64,000 nucleotides of DNA, taken from NCBI GenBank assembly GCA_964608265.1, contig CAZSNP010000006.1, positions 51,775 through 115,774 on the forward strand, given 5' to 3'. The stretch is from JANWXR01 sp964608265 (GTDB taxonomy: Bacteria; Chloroflexota; Anaerolineae; Anaerolineales; UBA6663). A model generated the notes under the pieces. It saw nothing but the letters and a program-made list of their open reading frames with translations, had not been told where the DNA came from and did not search any database. Of this stretch, positions 24,686-33,336 are shown piece after piece (position 1 is the stretch's first letter; each line of letters opens with the position of its first letter). The translations under genes were made by a program, and so were the position numbers.

Positions 24686-25774
24686 TTATCGCGCCGGTTG
24701 CACGCCCGTCACCGCGCCGAGGCCGTTGACGGATAACGTCCACTGGCTGCCGGGCGTGAACTGCGCGAACTCGGCCGCGCCCGGCTCGAAGGTATACGTT
24801 GCGCCGTCGCCGGCGAAGACGACGGCATACTGCTCGCCGCGCTGCCCCTCGCGCTGCCCATTGCCGAGGCTGACCGGCGGCCAGCGCGGGTTGAGGTCAT
24901 CGCCGCGCGCTTCCATGCGTTCGACCTCCCTCCACTCCAGCACCCGGTAGGCGCAGAAGTCATCGTAGATTTGATACTGGCAATCCTGCACCACGCGGCT
25001 CACCCCGTTGCCCTCGTCAATCGTGTACGGCGTGCCGCAGACTTTTTCGGAGCGGCGGTTGGGGTCGGGCGCGCTGCGCATCTCGCGTGGCCGCAACGCG
25101 CACTGGCCCACCTCGGCCTCGCCGGGGATGCGGTCGGCCCAGTCCTCGCGATCCACCGGCACGCGGGCCTCGATGCCGATGGTGCGCAGCCAGCGCACCG
25201 ATTGCACCGTAGCCGTTGTGTCGGTGGTGCTGAGCAATTGAAAGACGAAAAAGCCGATGCCGAGCAAACACATCAGGGCAACGATGACGCCGACGATGGG
25301 CAGCCACGCCGGAGTCCTGGCGGCGGGACGAGCGGCGGGCGCAGCGGTTGGCGCCGCTGCCGCGTTGCCCAGCGGCCGCCCACAACTGGCGCAGTGCGAG
25401 GCGCTGGCCGCGTTCTCGGTGCCGCAGGCCGGGCACTTCACTTTGACGTTGGCCGCTGGGGCATACGCGCCCACCACCTGCCCGGCCTCGCGCTTCTGGC
25501 CCTTGCTCAAATCGCCGCCGCAATTGACACACGTCCTGGCGTCGCCGGTGTTGCGTGCCCCGCAGAACGGGCAATGGATATCCGCGCCCTTCTTGACCTG
25601 CTCAAGTTTTTCTTTCTCGGCGATGAGCTGGCCCTCGGCCGGTTTTTCGAATTGCTGCTCGGCGGGCATGGCCGCACCGCAGGCTTTGCACGCCTTTTGC
25701 AGGCCGGGGTTCTTCGTGCCGCAACGCTGGCACGTCCATTCCATTTCAACGTAGCCGAGGGTTTCTTGAGGCAT
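24686..25774 (-). CDS. Multi-zinc-ribbon membrane protein
   Basis: A 362-residue protein with three N-terminal zinc modules: a RanBP2-like WTCQRCGTKNPGLQKACKAC (near residue 13), HCPFCGARNTGDARTCVNCG (near 68) and KCPACGTENAASASHCASCG (near 113). An Ala/Pro linker leads to one membrane helix (VGVIVALMCLLGIGFFVFQL, about 160-180). The C-terminal 180 residues are extracytoplasmic and contain four cysteines (GQCALRP, KVCGTPY, QDCQYQ, DFCAYRV) that could form disulfides. I do not recognise this last domain. It is in the same orientation as the HEAT-repeat gene upstream. Confidence 0.78.
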   Translation of the reverse strand: MPQETLGYVEMEWTCQRCGTKNPGLQKACKACGAAMPAEQQFEKPAEGQLIAEKEKLEQVKKGADIHCPFCGARNTGDARTCVNCGGDLSKGQKREAGQVVGAYAPAANVKVKCPACGTENAASASHCASCGRPLGNAAAAPTAAPAARPAARTPAWLPIVGVIVALMCLLGIGFFVFQLLSTTDTTATVQSVRWLRTIGIEARVPVDREDWADRIPGEAEVGQCALRPREMRSAPDPNRRSEKVCGTPYTIDEGNGVSRVVQDCQYQIYDDFCAYRVLEWREVERMEARGDDLNPRWPPVSLGNGQREGQRGEQYAVVFAGDGATYTFEPGAAEFAQFTPGSQWTLSVNGLGAVTGVQPAR

Positions 25775-25813
25775 ATAGGCCTTTGGGGGGCGCAGAGCGC
25801 GTGAATCCGCGTC

Positions 25814-26476
25814 CTACTTCTTGTCTTTGATTTTCTCGATGGCCTGTCTCGCCGCTTGCCCCACGGTGTTGAGGGGCCGCGTCGTGCGCAACGGGCCGGT
25901 GCCCATCGGCATCGTAACGGGAGCGTCGTCCTCGCGGGCCAGACGTTCCAGCTCGGGCAGGGCGCGTTTGTCGCCCAGGCTGCCGAGGATGCGGGCCGAG
26001 GCCCAACGCACCGTCGCCTCCGGGTGACGCAGCGCGGCCAGCAACGCCTCCACCGCCGGCGCGCCGATCTTCTTGAGCGCAAAGGCCGCGTGGCTGCGGA
26101 CCTCATTCGACGAGTCGCGCAGGGCGACGATGAGGGGCTTGATGCCGCGCGGGTCGCCGATCTGCCCGAGAGCTTGCGTGGCGGTCAGGCGCACCCGCGC
26201 ATCGGGCATGGCCAGCGCATCGATCAACGGCTCGACGACGCCGAGGCGGCCCAGCGCCACGGCTGCCTCGTTCCGCACCGTCATGTCGGCGTCGTCCATC
26301 ATCGCCATCTTCAGCGCCTCGGCGGCGTTTGGCTCGCGGTTCTCGCCGAGGATGTGGGCGGCGCGGGCGCGGGCCGAGGGATCGGGATCGCGCAGAGCTT
26401 TGATGAGATACTCGAAATAGCGGTCCCAGGCTTTTTGTTCGTCGAGCGTGCCGGTTTTGAGTCGAGACGAGGTCAT
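25814..26476 (-). CDS. HEAT-repeat protein
   Basis: A 220-residue all-helical protein made of about five HEAT/PBS-lyase-like repeats of about 31 residues: DPDPSARARAAHILGENREP, DADMTVRNEAAVALGRLGVV, MPDARVRLTATQALGQIGDP, DSSNEVRSHAAFALKKIGAP and HPEATVRWASARILGSLGDK. Such repeats bind proteins; no enzymatic motif is seen. It is co-directional with the zinc-ribbon membrane protein, 39 bases apart, and the two may act together. Confidence 0.88.
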   Translation of the reverse strand: MTSSRLKTGTLDEQKAWDRYFEYLIKALRDPDPSARARAAHILGENREPNAAEALKMAMMDDADMTVRNEAAVALGRLGVVEPLIDALAMPDARVRLTATQALGQIGDPRGIKPLIVALRDSSNEVRSHAAFALKKIGAPAVEALLAALRHPEATVRWASARILGSLGDKRALPELERLAREDDAPVTMPMGTGPLRTTRPLNTVGQAARQAIEKIKDKK

Positions 26477-26544
26477 ACGCCGCCGTGGAAAATCTGCGTT
26501 GATATAGCGGCATTATACCGGTTTTGGATTTGCCGGCCCCAACG

Positions 26545-27624
26545 TCAGCGTGGGCGTGCGACCGTGACTCGTGACCGCGCCATCACGACGAGCCACAAGC
26601 CGATGAATAACGGAATGGTGAGGACGTTGAACAGCCCGCCCCACAAGCGCCACTCGCTGAGGCCGCCCAAATCGCCGAGCAACCGCACGGCCAGCGCGAG
26701 GTGTAACCCGGCCAGCGGGCCGTAGAACATGGGCGAGTACACCGGCGGGCGAGCGAACAGTGAGGGCAGGATGATGGGCGCGTGGCCGAAGATCATCGAG
26801 AAGACAAAGCCGAGCAGCACCGAATGCAACATCACGTCGTAGTGCCGCGAACTATCGGTCTGCGCCGCGAAGGCCAGCCACGCGAGTCCGCCGAGGCTGA
26901 GCCAGCCATACCCAAGCAACAAACACACCGCGATGTAGCGCGGCAGTCCGGTCTGTCGCACGGTGCGGCGAGCGATATCGTTGGCTAACAGCCACACGCC
27001 CAAACCCATCGCGCCCAGGCCGGCGATGGCCCAGCCCAGGGCCAGCGACACGATCGCGAGGGCCGCCCCGGCGATCAGCAGCGCCAGCGCGGCGAGGAAG
27101 GTTCCGTGCGCCCAACGCCCGGGGCGCAGCAGCCGGCCCAACTCCAGCCGCTCGCCCGCAATCGTCAGCACGAGGAAGCCCATCCACCACAACACGACCT
27201 GCGGCAACGGCCGGCGCATCAGCCACAGCCCATCACCGACGAGCCACATCAACGCGCCGAGGCCCATCACCACCGTGAACGTCGCCGGCTGCCTGCGCAC
27301 GATGCGGATGAAGACGAGCACGAGGCCGAACGCACCGAGCGTGATGAGGGCTCGGCCAGCCTCGATCGGCAGGCCGAGCATCAACCCCAGCATGCCGAGG
27401 CCGGAGAGCAGCGGCGGGACGAAGGCCGGTCGCCATTGCAGAGCGACGGCGCGCTCCAAACTGATGAGGGTGCCGAGGAAGCCGGAGATCATCAGCGCGC
27501 CGTGCTGCCCCGCAACCGGCAACGGGAGGTTGGGCAACGGCCAGCCCACGCGCACCAGCGCGGCCCACAATCCACCCAACAAGGCCAGGCCGGCGAGCGC
27601 GAGCACTGGAGGTCGGGCGTTCAC
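26545..27624 (-). CDS. NnrS-like polytopic membrane protein
   Basis: A 359-residue inner membrane protein with about eleven helices. Histidines are placed as in NnrS/heme-copper-like proteins: AGQHGALMISGFLGTLISLE in an early helix and MLHSVLLGFVFSMIFGHAPI in a late one. NnrS-type proteins are associated with nitric oxide and denitrification stress, which fits the nearby nos cluster, but the assignment is tentative. The GTG at 27624 is confirmed by its four-base overlap (GTGA) with the cupin stop. Cupin and this gene form a two-gene unit. Confidence 0.6.
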   Translation of the reverse strand: MNARPPVLALAGLALLGGLWAALVRVGWPLPNLPLPVAGQHGALMISGFLGTLISLERAVALQWRPAFVPPLLSGLGMLGLMLGLPIEAGRALITLGAFGLVLVFIRIVRRQPATFTVVMGLGALMWLVGDGLWLMRRPLPQVVLWWMGFLVLTIAGERLELGRLLRPGRWAHGTFLAALALLIAGAALAIVSLALGWAIAGLGAMGLGVWLLANDIARRTVRQTGLPRYIAVCLLLGYGWLSLGGLAWLAFAAQTDSSRHYDVMLHSVLLGFVFSMIFGHAPIILPSLFARPPVYSPMFYGPLAGLHLALAVRLLGDLGGLSEWRLWGGLFNVLTIPLFIGLWLVVMARSRVTVARPR

Positions 27625-27941
27625 GGTGCGTTCTTCAACAACAGCAGCAACATGACCAGCGGCGTGGCGGCGCGCACGCTGTGCGGCAGACCGGCGGGCA
27701 GGTGGGCCCACGTGCCGGCGTGTGCGCTGTGCTCGTCCTCCCCAAGCTGCAAGTGCGCCTCGCCGCTGAGGAAGTGAAGGATGGCGGGCTGCGCGGCGGT
27801 GTGCTGCGATAGCTCCTGCCCGGCGCCAAAACCAAACCACACCACTTTCACCTCGGCGTCTGTGTACAGCGTGCGGCTGAGGATGCCGTCCTCCGGGACG
27901 GGCGGCTGATCATTGAGCAAGTCAAACATGGCGTACGTCAT
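27621..27941 (-). CDS. Small cupin-domain protein
   Basis: A 106-residue single cupin: FGFGAGQELSQHTAAQPAIL carries the first motif and LPAGLPHSVRAATP the second. The first motif histidine and the final histidine are present, so one metal may be bound. Small cupins of this type may sense or detoxify nitrogen oxides; that is inference from context. AAGGAGG precedes the ATG at 27941 by seven bases. It is divergent from the Crp/Fnr gene, with a 64-base shared upstream region. Confidence 0.82.
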   Translation of the reverse strand: MTYAMFDLLNDQPPVPEDGILSRTLYTDAEVKVVWFGFGAGQELSQHTAAQPAILHFLSGEAHLQLGEDEHSAHAGTWAHLPAGLPHSVRAATPLVMLLLLLKNAP

Positions 27942-28005
27942 CGGCGACCTCCTTCACCAAACCGGCAAGGTGAGATAAGCTTACGCTGCCACGTCGCGAA
28001 CCAAT

Positions 28006-28698
28006 ATGACAACCGTCACCGATCAGAACTCGAAACTCCTGCGCGGCCTGCCGCTCTTCGCCGAGGCCACCGAGGCCGACCTCCGTCACCTGGCCGGATA
28101 CTGCCACGTCAGCCATCTGCCCAAGGATGCGACCATCTTTCTGCAGGGCGACCCGTGCGACCGGGTGTGGGTGGTGGACAGCGGGCGGGTGAAGATTGTG
28201 TATCAGGAGGAGGACGGGCGCGAGGTCATCATCGAGTTGATCTCGCCCGGTGAGGCGTTTGGCGGCGGGGTGCTGCTGTTCCCGACCCACCCGGCCACCG
28301 CGAAGGCGATGGAGGACGTGACGCTGGTGAGCCTGCCCACCGATGCGTACACGCAGTTTCTGATTCAGCAGCCGAAGGTCACGCTCCAATTGTTGCGGAT
28401 GTTGGGGCTGCGTCACCTGACCCTGGTCAAAGGGCACTCGCTGGCCGGTGAGCGCGTCGAGCGGCGCATGGCGCACATCCTGCTCAAGCTGGCCGAGCGC
28501 TGCGGCGAGCCGACCGCCGAGGGCACCCGCATCACCCTCTCGCTCTCGCGGCAGGATTTGGCCGATATGTCGGGCACGACGCTCGAGACCGGCATCCGCA
28601 CCATCAGCCGCTTCACCCACGACGGGCTGATGAAGACCGAGCGCGGCGGGTACATCACCATCCTCAACGAAGAGCGCCTGCGCGCGCTGGCGCAGTAA
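28006..28698 (+). CDS. Crp/Fnr-family transcriptional regulator
   Basis: A 230-residue regulator. The cyclic-nucleotide-binding-like beta-roll is residues 10-125 (FLQGDPCDRVWVVDSGRVKI). A dimerisation helix follows, and a winged helix at the end has LSRQDLADMSGTTLETGIRT then ISRFTHDGLM. It lacks the N-terminal cysteine cluster of oxygen-sensing FNR, so a DNR/NnrR-like nitric-oxide role or a CRP-like role is more likely. It is divergent from cupin/NnrS-like genes and close to the nos cluster, which it may control; two palindromes upstream of nosZ are candidate sites. Confidence 0.88.
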   Translation: MTTVTDQNSKLLRGLPLFAEATEADLRHLAGYCHVSHLPKDATIFLQGDPCDRVWVVDSGRVKIVYQEEDGREVIIELISPGEAFGGGVLLFPTHPATAKAMEDVTLVSLPTDAYTQFLIQQPKVTLQLLRMLGLRHLTLVKGHSLAGERVERRMAHILLKLAERCGEPTAEGTRITLSLSRQDLADMSGTTLETGIRTISRFTHDGLMKTERGGYITILNEERLRALAQ

Positions 28699-28724
28699 CG
28701 GGGTCGACGAATTTCACCCCGATC

Positions 28725-28756
28725 GCCATCCGCATTGTCCGTTCAATCCGTTGACT
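28725..28756. repeat. Single arm related to palindrome B
   Basis: CATCCGCATTGTCCGTTCAA followed by TCCGTTGACTCTTT closely matches the right arm at 1430-1460. No clear left arm accompanies it. Confidence 0.5.
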
Positions 28757-28994
28757 CTTTCGCCTCCAGCTCCATCGCCGCGCGGCAGATCGCGGAGGTG
28801 CCACGACACGTGGCCGGCGTGTGCGCGATCCATCGGCCGCAGTGATGGCAGCGCGCCCGCGTCTGATAGCACCACACCTCCACTTCGAGTTCGCCACAGT
28901 GCGGGCAGGTCATATACTCGGGATACGGATCGGGCAGCGGCCGACCGGTGCCCGAATCGGTACGCTGGGCAGGTTGCCTCTCATCGGAACTCAT
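28743..28994 (-). CDS. Small zinc ribbon protein
   Basis: An 83-residue protein with MTCPHCGELEVEVWCYQTRA then RCHHCGRW, a two-pair zinc ribbon near residues 29-53. The N-terminal 25 residues are polar and proline-rich. AGGAAGG lies seven bases before the ATG at 28994. It is the last gene of the minus-strand nos unit or a separate gene 85 bases downstream of the cytochrome. Role unknown. Confidence 0.7.
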   Translation of the reverse strand: MSSDERQPAQRTDSGTGRPLPDPYPEYMTCPHCGELEVEVWCYQTRARCHHCGRWIAHTPATCRGTSAICRAAMELEAKESTD

Positions 28995-29079
28995 TGCCGC
29001 GCCTTCCTGAGTGGGCGGCCGTCACCGGCCGGGCAAGTCGTTGCGCACTTCGCTGGCCAGTGAGAGCCACCCGCCAAGG

Positions 29080-29478
29080 TCACTTGTGGATTGAGCGCAG
29101 ATAGGCCACGATGTCCACCAAATCCTGATCGGTGAGCGCCGGGTTGCCGCCCTTGGGCAGCATGGCGATGCCGGTGGTGTTGAGCGGGTCATCGGGGCCG
29201 CGGCCAACCGCCAGGAAGTACGCCAACTCCGCATCGGGCAGGCCGGCCGTGAACTCGCTCGCCGTCAGGTCTTTGCCCAGGCCCGGAACCCCCTCACCGG
29301 TCGGCCCGTGGCATGCGACGCAGGTCGCATCGAATTTGGTTTTGCCTTTGCCGGCGTCGCCGGTGAGCGACGCATACTTCTGCGCCTCGGGCGAAAGCGT
29401 GGGCGCGGCCGAACCACCCCCGCCGCAGGCAGTGAGCACGAGGGCGGCCAGCGTCAATACAAACACAAGCGGTTTCAT
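29080..29478 (-). CDS. Class I c-type cytochrome lipoprotein of the nos cluster
   Basis: A 132-residue lipoprotein with lipobox LVLTAC (Cys near residue 18). It has one heme c motif CVACHGPTGEGVPGLGKDL, and a Met-containing segment GIAMLPKGGNPALTDQDLVD followed by IVAYLRSIHK, typical of small class I cytochromes. It probably delivers electrons to NosZ on the outer face of the membrane, as cytochromes in clade II clusters are proposed to do. AGGAG lies eight bases before the ATG. It follows nosL by 60 bases. Confidence 0.88.
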   Translation of the reverse strand: MKPLVFVLTLAALVLTACGGGGSAAPTLSPEAQKYASLTGDAGKGKTKFDATCVACHGPTGEGVPGLGKDLTASEFTAGLPDAELAYFLAVGRGPDDPLNTTGIAMLPKGGNPALTDQDLVDIVAYLRSIHK

Positions 29479-29538
29479 AATCGAGTCTCCTCAAGTGAGC
29501 GACCCTCAGGGTCTGGCAAACCCCGAGGAATCTGTTTT

Positions 29539-30018
29539 TCATCCGTGCACTCGCATGTGCACATGCGCGCGCGCTTCATCGAAGGTCAAAATCTGTGCAT
29601 CGGGCACGTCGCCGGCAAATCGCTCCGCGCTCGCCCGCTCGGCGAAGGCGACCAGGCCACCGTTCATCGGCGCTTTGATGGACTCGCCCGCCACATAGAC
29701 GGCGGTCTCACCTCGAATCCATTGCTCGGTGGCGTAGTCGTGGACGAACCACGCGCGCACTTTGAGATTGGGATGATCCATGTGATGGACGAACATGTCG
29801 CCGAGGTCATCGAACTTGAGCGCGCTGCCGTCCTCGAGCACCAGCGCCGAGGCGAACTTCGGGTCGCTGATGATCATCCCGCACGTGTCGCACACATCCT
29901 GCCCGTACACGATGTCGGGCGGGGTCGGCTCGGCGTTGGCGGGCGCGCAGGCGGCGACGATGACCGCCGCGACCGCGCCCGCGGCGCACCGCAGGAATTG
30001 ACGACGGGTGAGCTTCAT
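29539..30018 (-). CDS. nosL: NosL copper chaperone
   Basis: A 159-residue lipoprotein. The signal has RRQFLR followed by a hydrophobic stretch ending VAAC (Cys near 24), a Tat-like signal with a lipobox. The mature part has QDVCDTCGMIISDPKFASAL, the CxxCGM copper site, then KFDDLGDMFVHHM with likely further copper ligands. NosL delivers Cu(I) to apo-NosZ. The start overlaps the nosY stop by four bases, with GAGG close upstream. The hydrophobic core is that of an exported lipoprotein. Confidence 0.92.
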   Translation of the reverse strand: MKLTRRQFLRCAAGAVAAVIVAACAPANAEPTPPDIVYGQDVCDTCGMIISDPKFASALVLEDGSALKFDDLGDMFVHHMDHPNLKVRAWFVHDYATEQWIRGETAVYVAGESIKAPMNGGLVAFAERASAERFAGDVPDAQILTFDEARAHVHMRVHG

Positions 30019-30845
30019 GCCTCACCTCGCCGCGCGAAGAGGGCGAACGAAAACCCGAAGGCCGCCACCATCCACCCGGCCAGCAACCCGGCCAGCAGCA
30101 GCGGCAGTGAGTCCCCGAAGCGAAAGACGGCGTACTGGCCGACCGGCCCGAGCGTATCCAACGTGGCGCGCAGGCTGTAGATCGCGCCGAGCTTGAAGAC
30201 TTGCAGGGGATTGATGACCAGCATCCCCAAAAGCGAGGCCGGGGTGGGGCGCAGGCTGAGCGTCACGCCGACCACGCCGAGGTCGCTGAAGAAGACGAGC
30301 ACAAGCCAGACGATGAGGGCCGCGCCGAGCGCCGTAGCTGTCTTGCGGCTGAAGGCGCTGATGAGGAAGCCGAGGCCAAGCGAGACGAGGGCCAGCAGCG
30401 CGCTGTAACCGGCCAGTTCGAGGAAGGCCCACACATCGCCGTCGCCGCCGAGGCCGAGGGCCAGGCCCGCCAGCCCAAAGCCCACCGCAATCGCCGCCGT
30501 CGTCGCCAGCGCCGCGCCGAGCGCTTTGCCGAAGAACACCTCCGCGCGGTTCACCGGCTGCGAGAGCAAATACAACATCGTGCCGCGCTCGCGATCACCG
30601 GCCAGCGCCGCCGCGCCCACGCTTAGCCCGAGCAACGGCACGAAGAGCAACAGCGCGTTGATGAGGCTGGCGGCGGTGCGGCCAAACCCACCCAGCCCGG
30701 CGTAACCGGAGGTAGCGAAGCTGGCGCTCGAGAGCGCGACGGCCAGCGCCGCAAAGCCGAGGGCATAGAAGACCAGCCATTTGTTGCGCAAGGCCTCGCG
30801 CAGTTCGCGTTGGGCGATGGGCCAGAGGAGTCGAAGTTCGATCAT
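30015..30845 (-). CDS. nosY: NosY ABC-type permease
   Basis: A 276-residue membrane protein with six helices, opening LLWPIAQRELREALRNKWLV, the typical NosY start. An internal GDRERGTMLYLLSQPVNRAE segment is the ABC-2 coupling motif, and further helices end FALFARRGEA. With NosF it forms the transporter that feeds the NosZ copper-site maturation. It overlaps nosL by four bases. A palindromic repeat separates it from the fused nosDF gene, and no good Shine-Dalgarno precedes its ATG. Confidence 0.9.
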   Translation of the reverse strand: MIELRLLWPIAQRELREALRNKWLVFYALGFAALAVALSSASFATSGYAGLGGFGRTAASLINALLLFVPLLGLSVGAAALAGDRERGTMLYLLSQPVNRAEVFFGKALGAALATTAAIAVGFGLAGLALGLGGDGDVWAFLELAGYSALLALVSLGLGFLISAFSRKTATALGAALIVWLVLVFFSDLGVVGVTLSLRPTPASLLGMLVINPLQVFKLGAIYSLRATLDTLGPVGQYAVFRFGDSLPLLLAGLLAGWMVAAFGFSFALFARRGEA

Positions 30846-30847
30846 GT

Positions 30848-30920
30848 TCGGGCAAAGAGGGAAACCGGGGCAACGAGGGAACGGGCCGACTCACTGTCCT
30901 TCGTGGCCCTGCTTTCCTTC
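30848..30920. repeat. Iterated-word palindrome L (words GGGAAAC, GGGCAA)
   Basis: The left arm has GGGCAAAGAGGGAAACCGGG then GCAACGAGGGAAC; the right arm has GTCCTTCGTGGCCCTGCTTT then CCTTC. It is similar to palindrome H and lies between nosY and nosDF. Confidence 0.55.
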
Positions 30921-33294
30921 AGTTCAATCCCTTCCGTTCCATCTCATAATCCGTCACCGGCAGTTCGCGCATAAGCTTGAGCACCCGCATCTTGTCGTCG
31001 GCGCGCACTTCCACGATGACGGTGCCGCGCCCGTTGAGGTGGGCCGCCATGCCCGCGCCGGTGAAGCGGGCCAGCGCGTCGGCGCGGTGCGTCTCGGGCA
31101 CCCACAGCGTCAACTTGATGTACGGCATCAATTGAGTCAGCAAGGCCTCGGGCGTCACCACCTCGACCAGGCGCCCGTGTTCGAGCACGGCCACGCGGTT
31201 GGCCAGCATCTCCACTTCCTCCAGGCGGTGCGAGGCGAAGAGGATGGTCTTGCCCTCCTCGACGCGAAGTTTGTGGAGCAGGGCGAGGTAGTCGCGCTGG
31301 GCCTGCGCATCGAGGTTGGCCGTCGGCTCGTCGAGCAGCAGCACGGGCGGGTCGGCCAGCAAAGCAATGGCGAGCGCAAGGCGTTGCCGCAATCCGCCCG
31401 AGAGCACCGCGACGTTTTTGCGCGCGTGGTCGGCCAATCCGAGGTCGGCCATCAGAGAGGGGATGCGGGCAGCTGGGTGATCGAAAGTAGAAAGCAGAGG
31501 GCTGCTGGCTTTCTGGCTTTTCAATTGCGCAAAGAACTCCAGCGTCTCGCGCACGCTTTGCTCGTAGAAGACTACGTCCTGCGGCACGTAGCCGATAGTG
31601 CGGCGCGCGGCCTTGCCCGCCCGGCGCAGATCGCTGCCGCACACCTCGATCGTGCCGTCGAAATTAATCAGTCCGAGGATGGCTTTGATGAGCGTAGTCT
31701 TGCCCGCGCCGTTGGCCCCCCACAGCGCAATCGCCTCGCCGGGCTGCGCGTCGAACGAGACGCCGTCGAGCACGGTGGCCTGGCCGTAGCGTTTTGACAC
31801 GCCGCGAATGACAAGCGTTAACTTTCTTTCACCGCTGGCCCCGCTTCCCTTCGCCGGCGGGAGTGAGCGTTCGGCGGTTGATCGGCGTTTCAACATGAGT
31901 CCTCCCAACAAGGCGCTGAGGCTGAGCAAGGCGGCGGCGGAGAGCAGCATCGGAATGGAGGTGGAGGGGCGGGCGACCGCCGACGCCGGCAGTGGGGCCG
32001 GTTGCAGCCGGGGGGCGGCATCCACCAGTTTGGGCTGCGGGCGGAAGATGGGCAGCGCCGCGCCGGCAAATTCGAGCGCCTGCGCCGCCGGGCTGTATAT
32101 CAGCGCGCGCAATAATGGTTCGCGATCCGTCAGGCCCTCAAAAAAGCGCTCGGCGCGATAGGGCACATCGCCCACGCCGTCGCCCTGCGCGTCGAAGCCG
32201 GCGTAATCGCTCCACGAGTTGCCGCGCCAGTCATTCGACTGGCTGAGGTCGCCGCCGCCCTGAATCGCCACCTGCTCGAGGTTCTCCCAAAAAGTGTTGC
32301 CGCTGAACTCGGCCCGGCGCACCGAGGTCAGGAGGATGGCCCCGACATCGTTGAACGCCAGCACGTTGTCGCGGAAGTGGGCGAAGCCCTGCGGGCTGAA
32401 CGGCGCGGCGTCGATGAAGAGGCCACTGCGATTGTCAACCAGCACATTGCCCGTCACCGTCACATCGTCGGCGTCCTTGAAGCCGATGGCATAGCCGCTC
32501 GGGCCGCGATGGCCGCGCACCTCGTTCTCGCTCAGGCGCACGCGCTTCGAGTACATCGTGTAGATGCCGACGGCGTTGTTGACGAAGCGGTTATGCTCTA
32601 CGACCGCGTCGTCGGCGTACATCAAGTGGATGCCGTAGCGGGCCTCGGTGACGGTGTTGGCGCGCAGGGTGACGCCGCGCGAATACCAGATCACGATGTC
32701 GCGCACCTGATGCACGGTGTTGGCCTCGATCAGCGTGTCCACCGAATACCACAGGCGGATGGCGTCGCCACGGCGGGCCTCGGCGTACTTGGCCTTGCCG
32801 GTGATGTCGTTGCCGCGCACCACCACGCGGTCGGCCTGGGAGACGAAGATACCGAAGAGCACTTCGGTCAACCGGTTGTTCTCGACCACCACGTCCGAGG
32901 CGGAGATGATGAGGCCGGAGTGGTCGCGGTCCGGCTCGTCGCCGCTGCCGCGCACTGCAAAGCCACGGAAGACTGCGCCGGGCGCCGTAATCTGCACGAC
33001 AGTCCCCCGCCCGCCGCCGTCAATCACCGGCCAGTCCACGCCTTCCAGTGTCACGGCCTTATCCATCACCAGCGCCGGGTACACGCCGCCGTGCACTTCG
33101 ATCACATCGCCGGCCTGCGCGTCCCGCAGCGCGGCAGTGATGGAGGTGTACGGGCCGGCGGGCGAGACGATGAACGCGGCTCGCGAGGCCTGCTCCGTGG
33201 GCGGGGCTGCCTGAGAGGCGGCGGGTTGCAACCACAGGCCTGCGGCCATCGCCGCCCACACCAACCGGGCCAGTCGCTTCGCGTAAGTCTGCAT
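30919..33294 (-). CDS. nosDF: Fused NosD-NosF: periplasmic beta-helix protein joined to an ABC ATPase
   Basis: A 791-residue single frame. Residues 1-30 are a signal peptide. About 40-420 is a right-handed beta-helix of the NosD type, opening FIVSPAGPYTSITAALRDAQ with repeated N-containing coils such as NRFVNNAVGIYTMYSKRVRL. A membrane helix follows (IPMLLSAAALLSLSALLGGL). The last 290 residues are an ABC ATPase: Walker A ALWGANGAGKTTLIK, signature LSGGLRQRLALAIALL, Walker B PVLLLDEPTANLD. NosD and NosF are normally separate. GAGG precedes GTG/ATG at 33297/33294. Confidence 0.92.
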   Translation of the reverse strand: MQTYAKRLARLVWAAMAAGLWLQPAASQAAPPTEQASRAAFIVSPAGPYTSITAALRDAQAGDVIEVHGGVYPALVMDKAVTLEGVDWPVIDGGGRGTVVQITAPGAVFRGFAVRGSGDEPDRDHSGLIISASDVVVENNRLTEVLFGIFVSQADRVVVRGNDITGKAKYAEARRGDAIRLWYSVDTLIEANTVHQVRDIVIWYSRGVTLRANTVTEARYGIHLMYADDAVVEHNRFVNNAVGIYTMYSKRVRLSENEVRGHRGPSGYAIGFKDADDVTVTGNVLVDNRSGLFIDAAPFSPQGFAHFRDNVLAFNDVGAILLTSVRRAEFSGNTFWENLEQVAIQGGGDLSQSNDWRGNSWSDYAGFDAQGDGVGDVPYRAERFFEGLTDREPLLRALIYSPAAQALEFAGAALPIFRPQPKLVDAAPRLQPAPLPASAVARPSTSIPMLLSAAALLSLSALLGGLMLKRRSTAERSLPPAKGSGASGERKLTLVIRGVSKRYGQATVLDGVSFDAQPGEAIALWGANGAGKTTLIKAILGLINFDGTIEVCGSDLRRAGKAARRTIGYVPQDVVFYEQSVRETLEFFAQLKSQKASSPLLSTFDHPAARIPSLMADLGLADHARKNVAVLSGGLRQRLALAIALLADPPVLLLDEPTANLDAQAQRDYLALLHKLRVEEGKTILFASHRLEEVEMLANRVAVLEHGRLVEVVTPEALLTQLMPYIKLTLWVPETHRADALARFTGAGMAAHLNGRGTVIVEVRADDKMRVLKLMRELPVTDYEMERKGLN
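31481..31524. repeat. Iterated-word palindrome inside the NosF coding sequence
   Basis: GAAAGTAGAAAGCAGAGG and CTGCTGGCTTTCTGGCTTTT pair imperfectly. It encodes part of a segment KSQKASSPLLSTFDHPAARI between the Q-loop and signature motif, apparently extra compared with the usual NosF. It has kept the reading frame. Confidence 0.6.
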
Positions 33295-33336
33295 CACAAC
33301 CTCGGTGCGCCTAACACGCTCAGTACCTTCAGTGAT

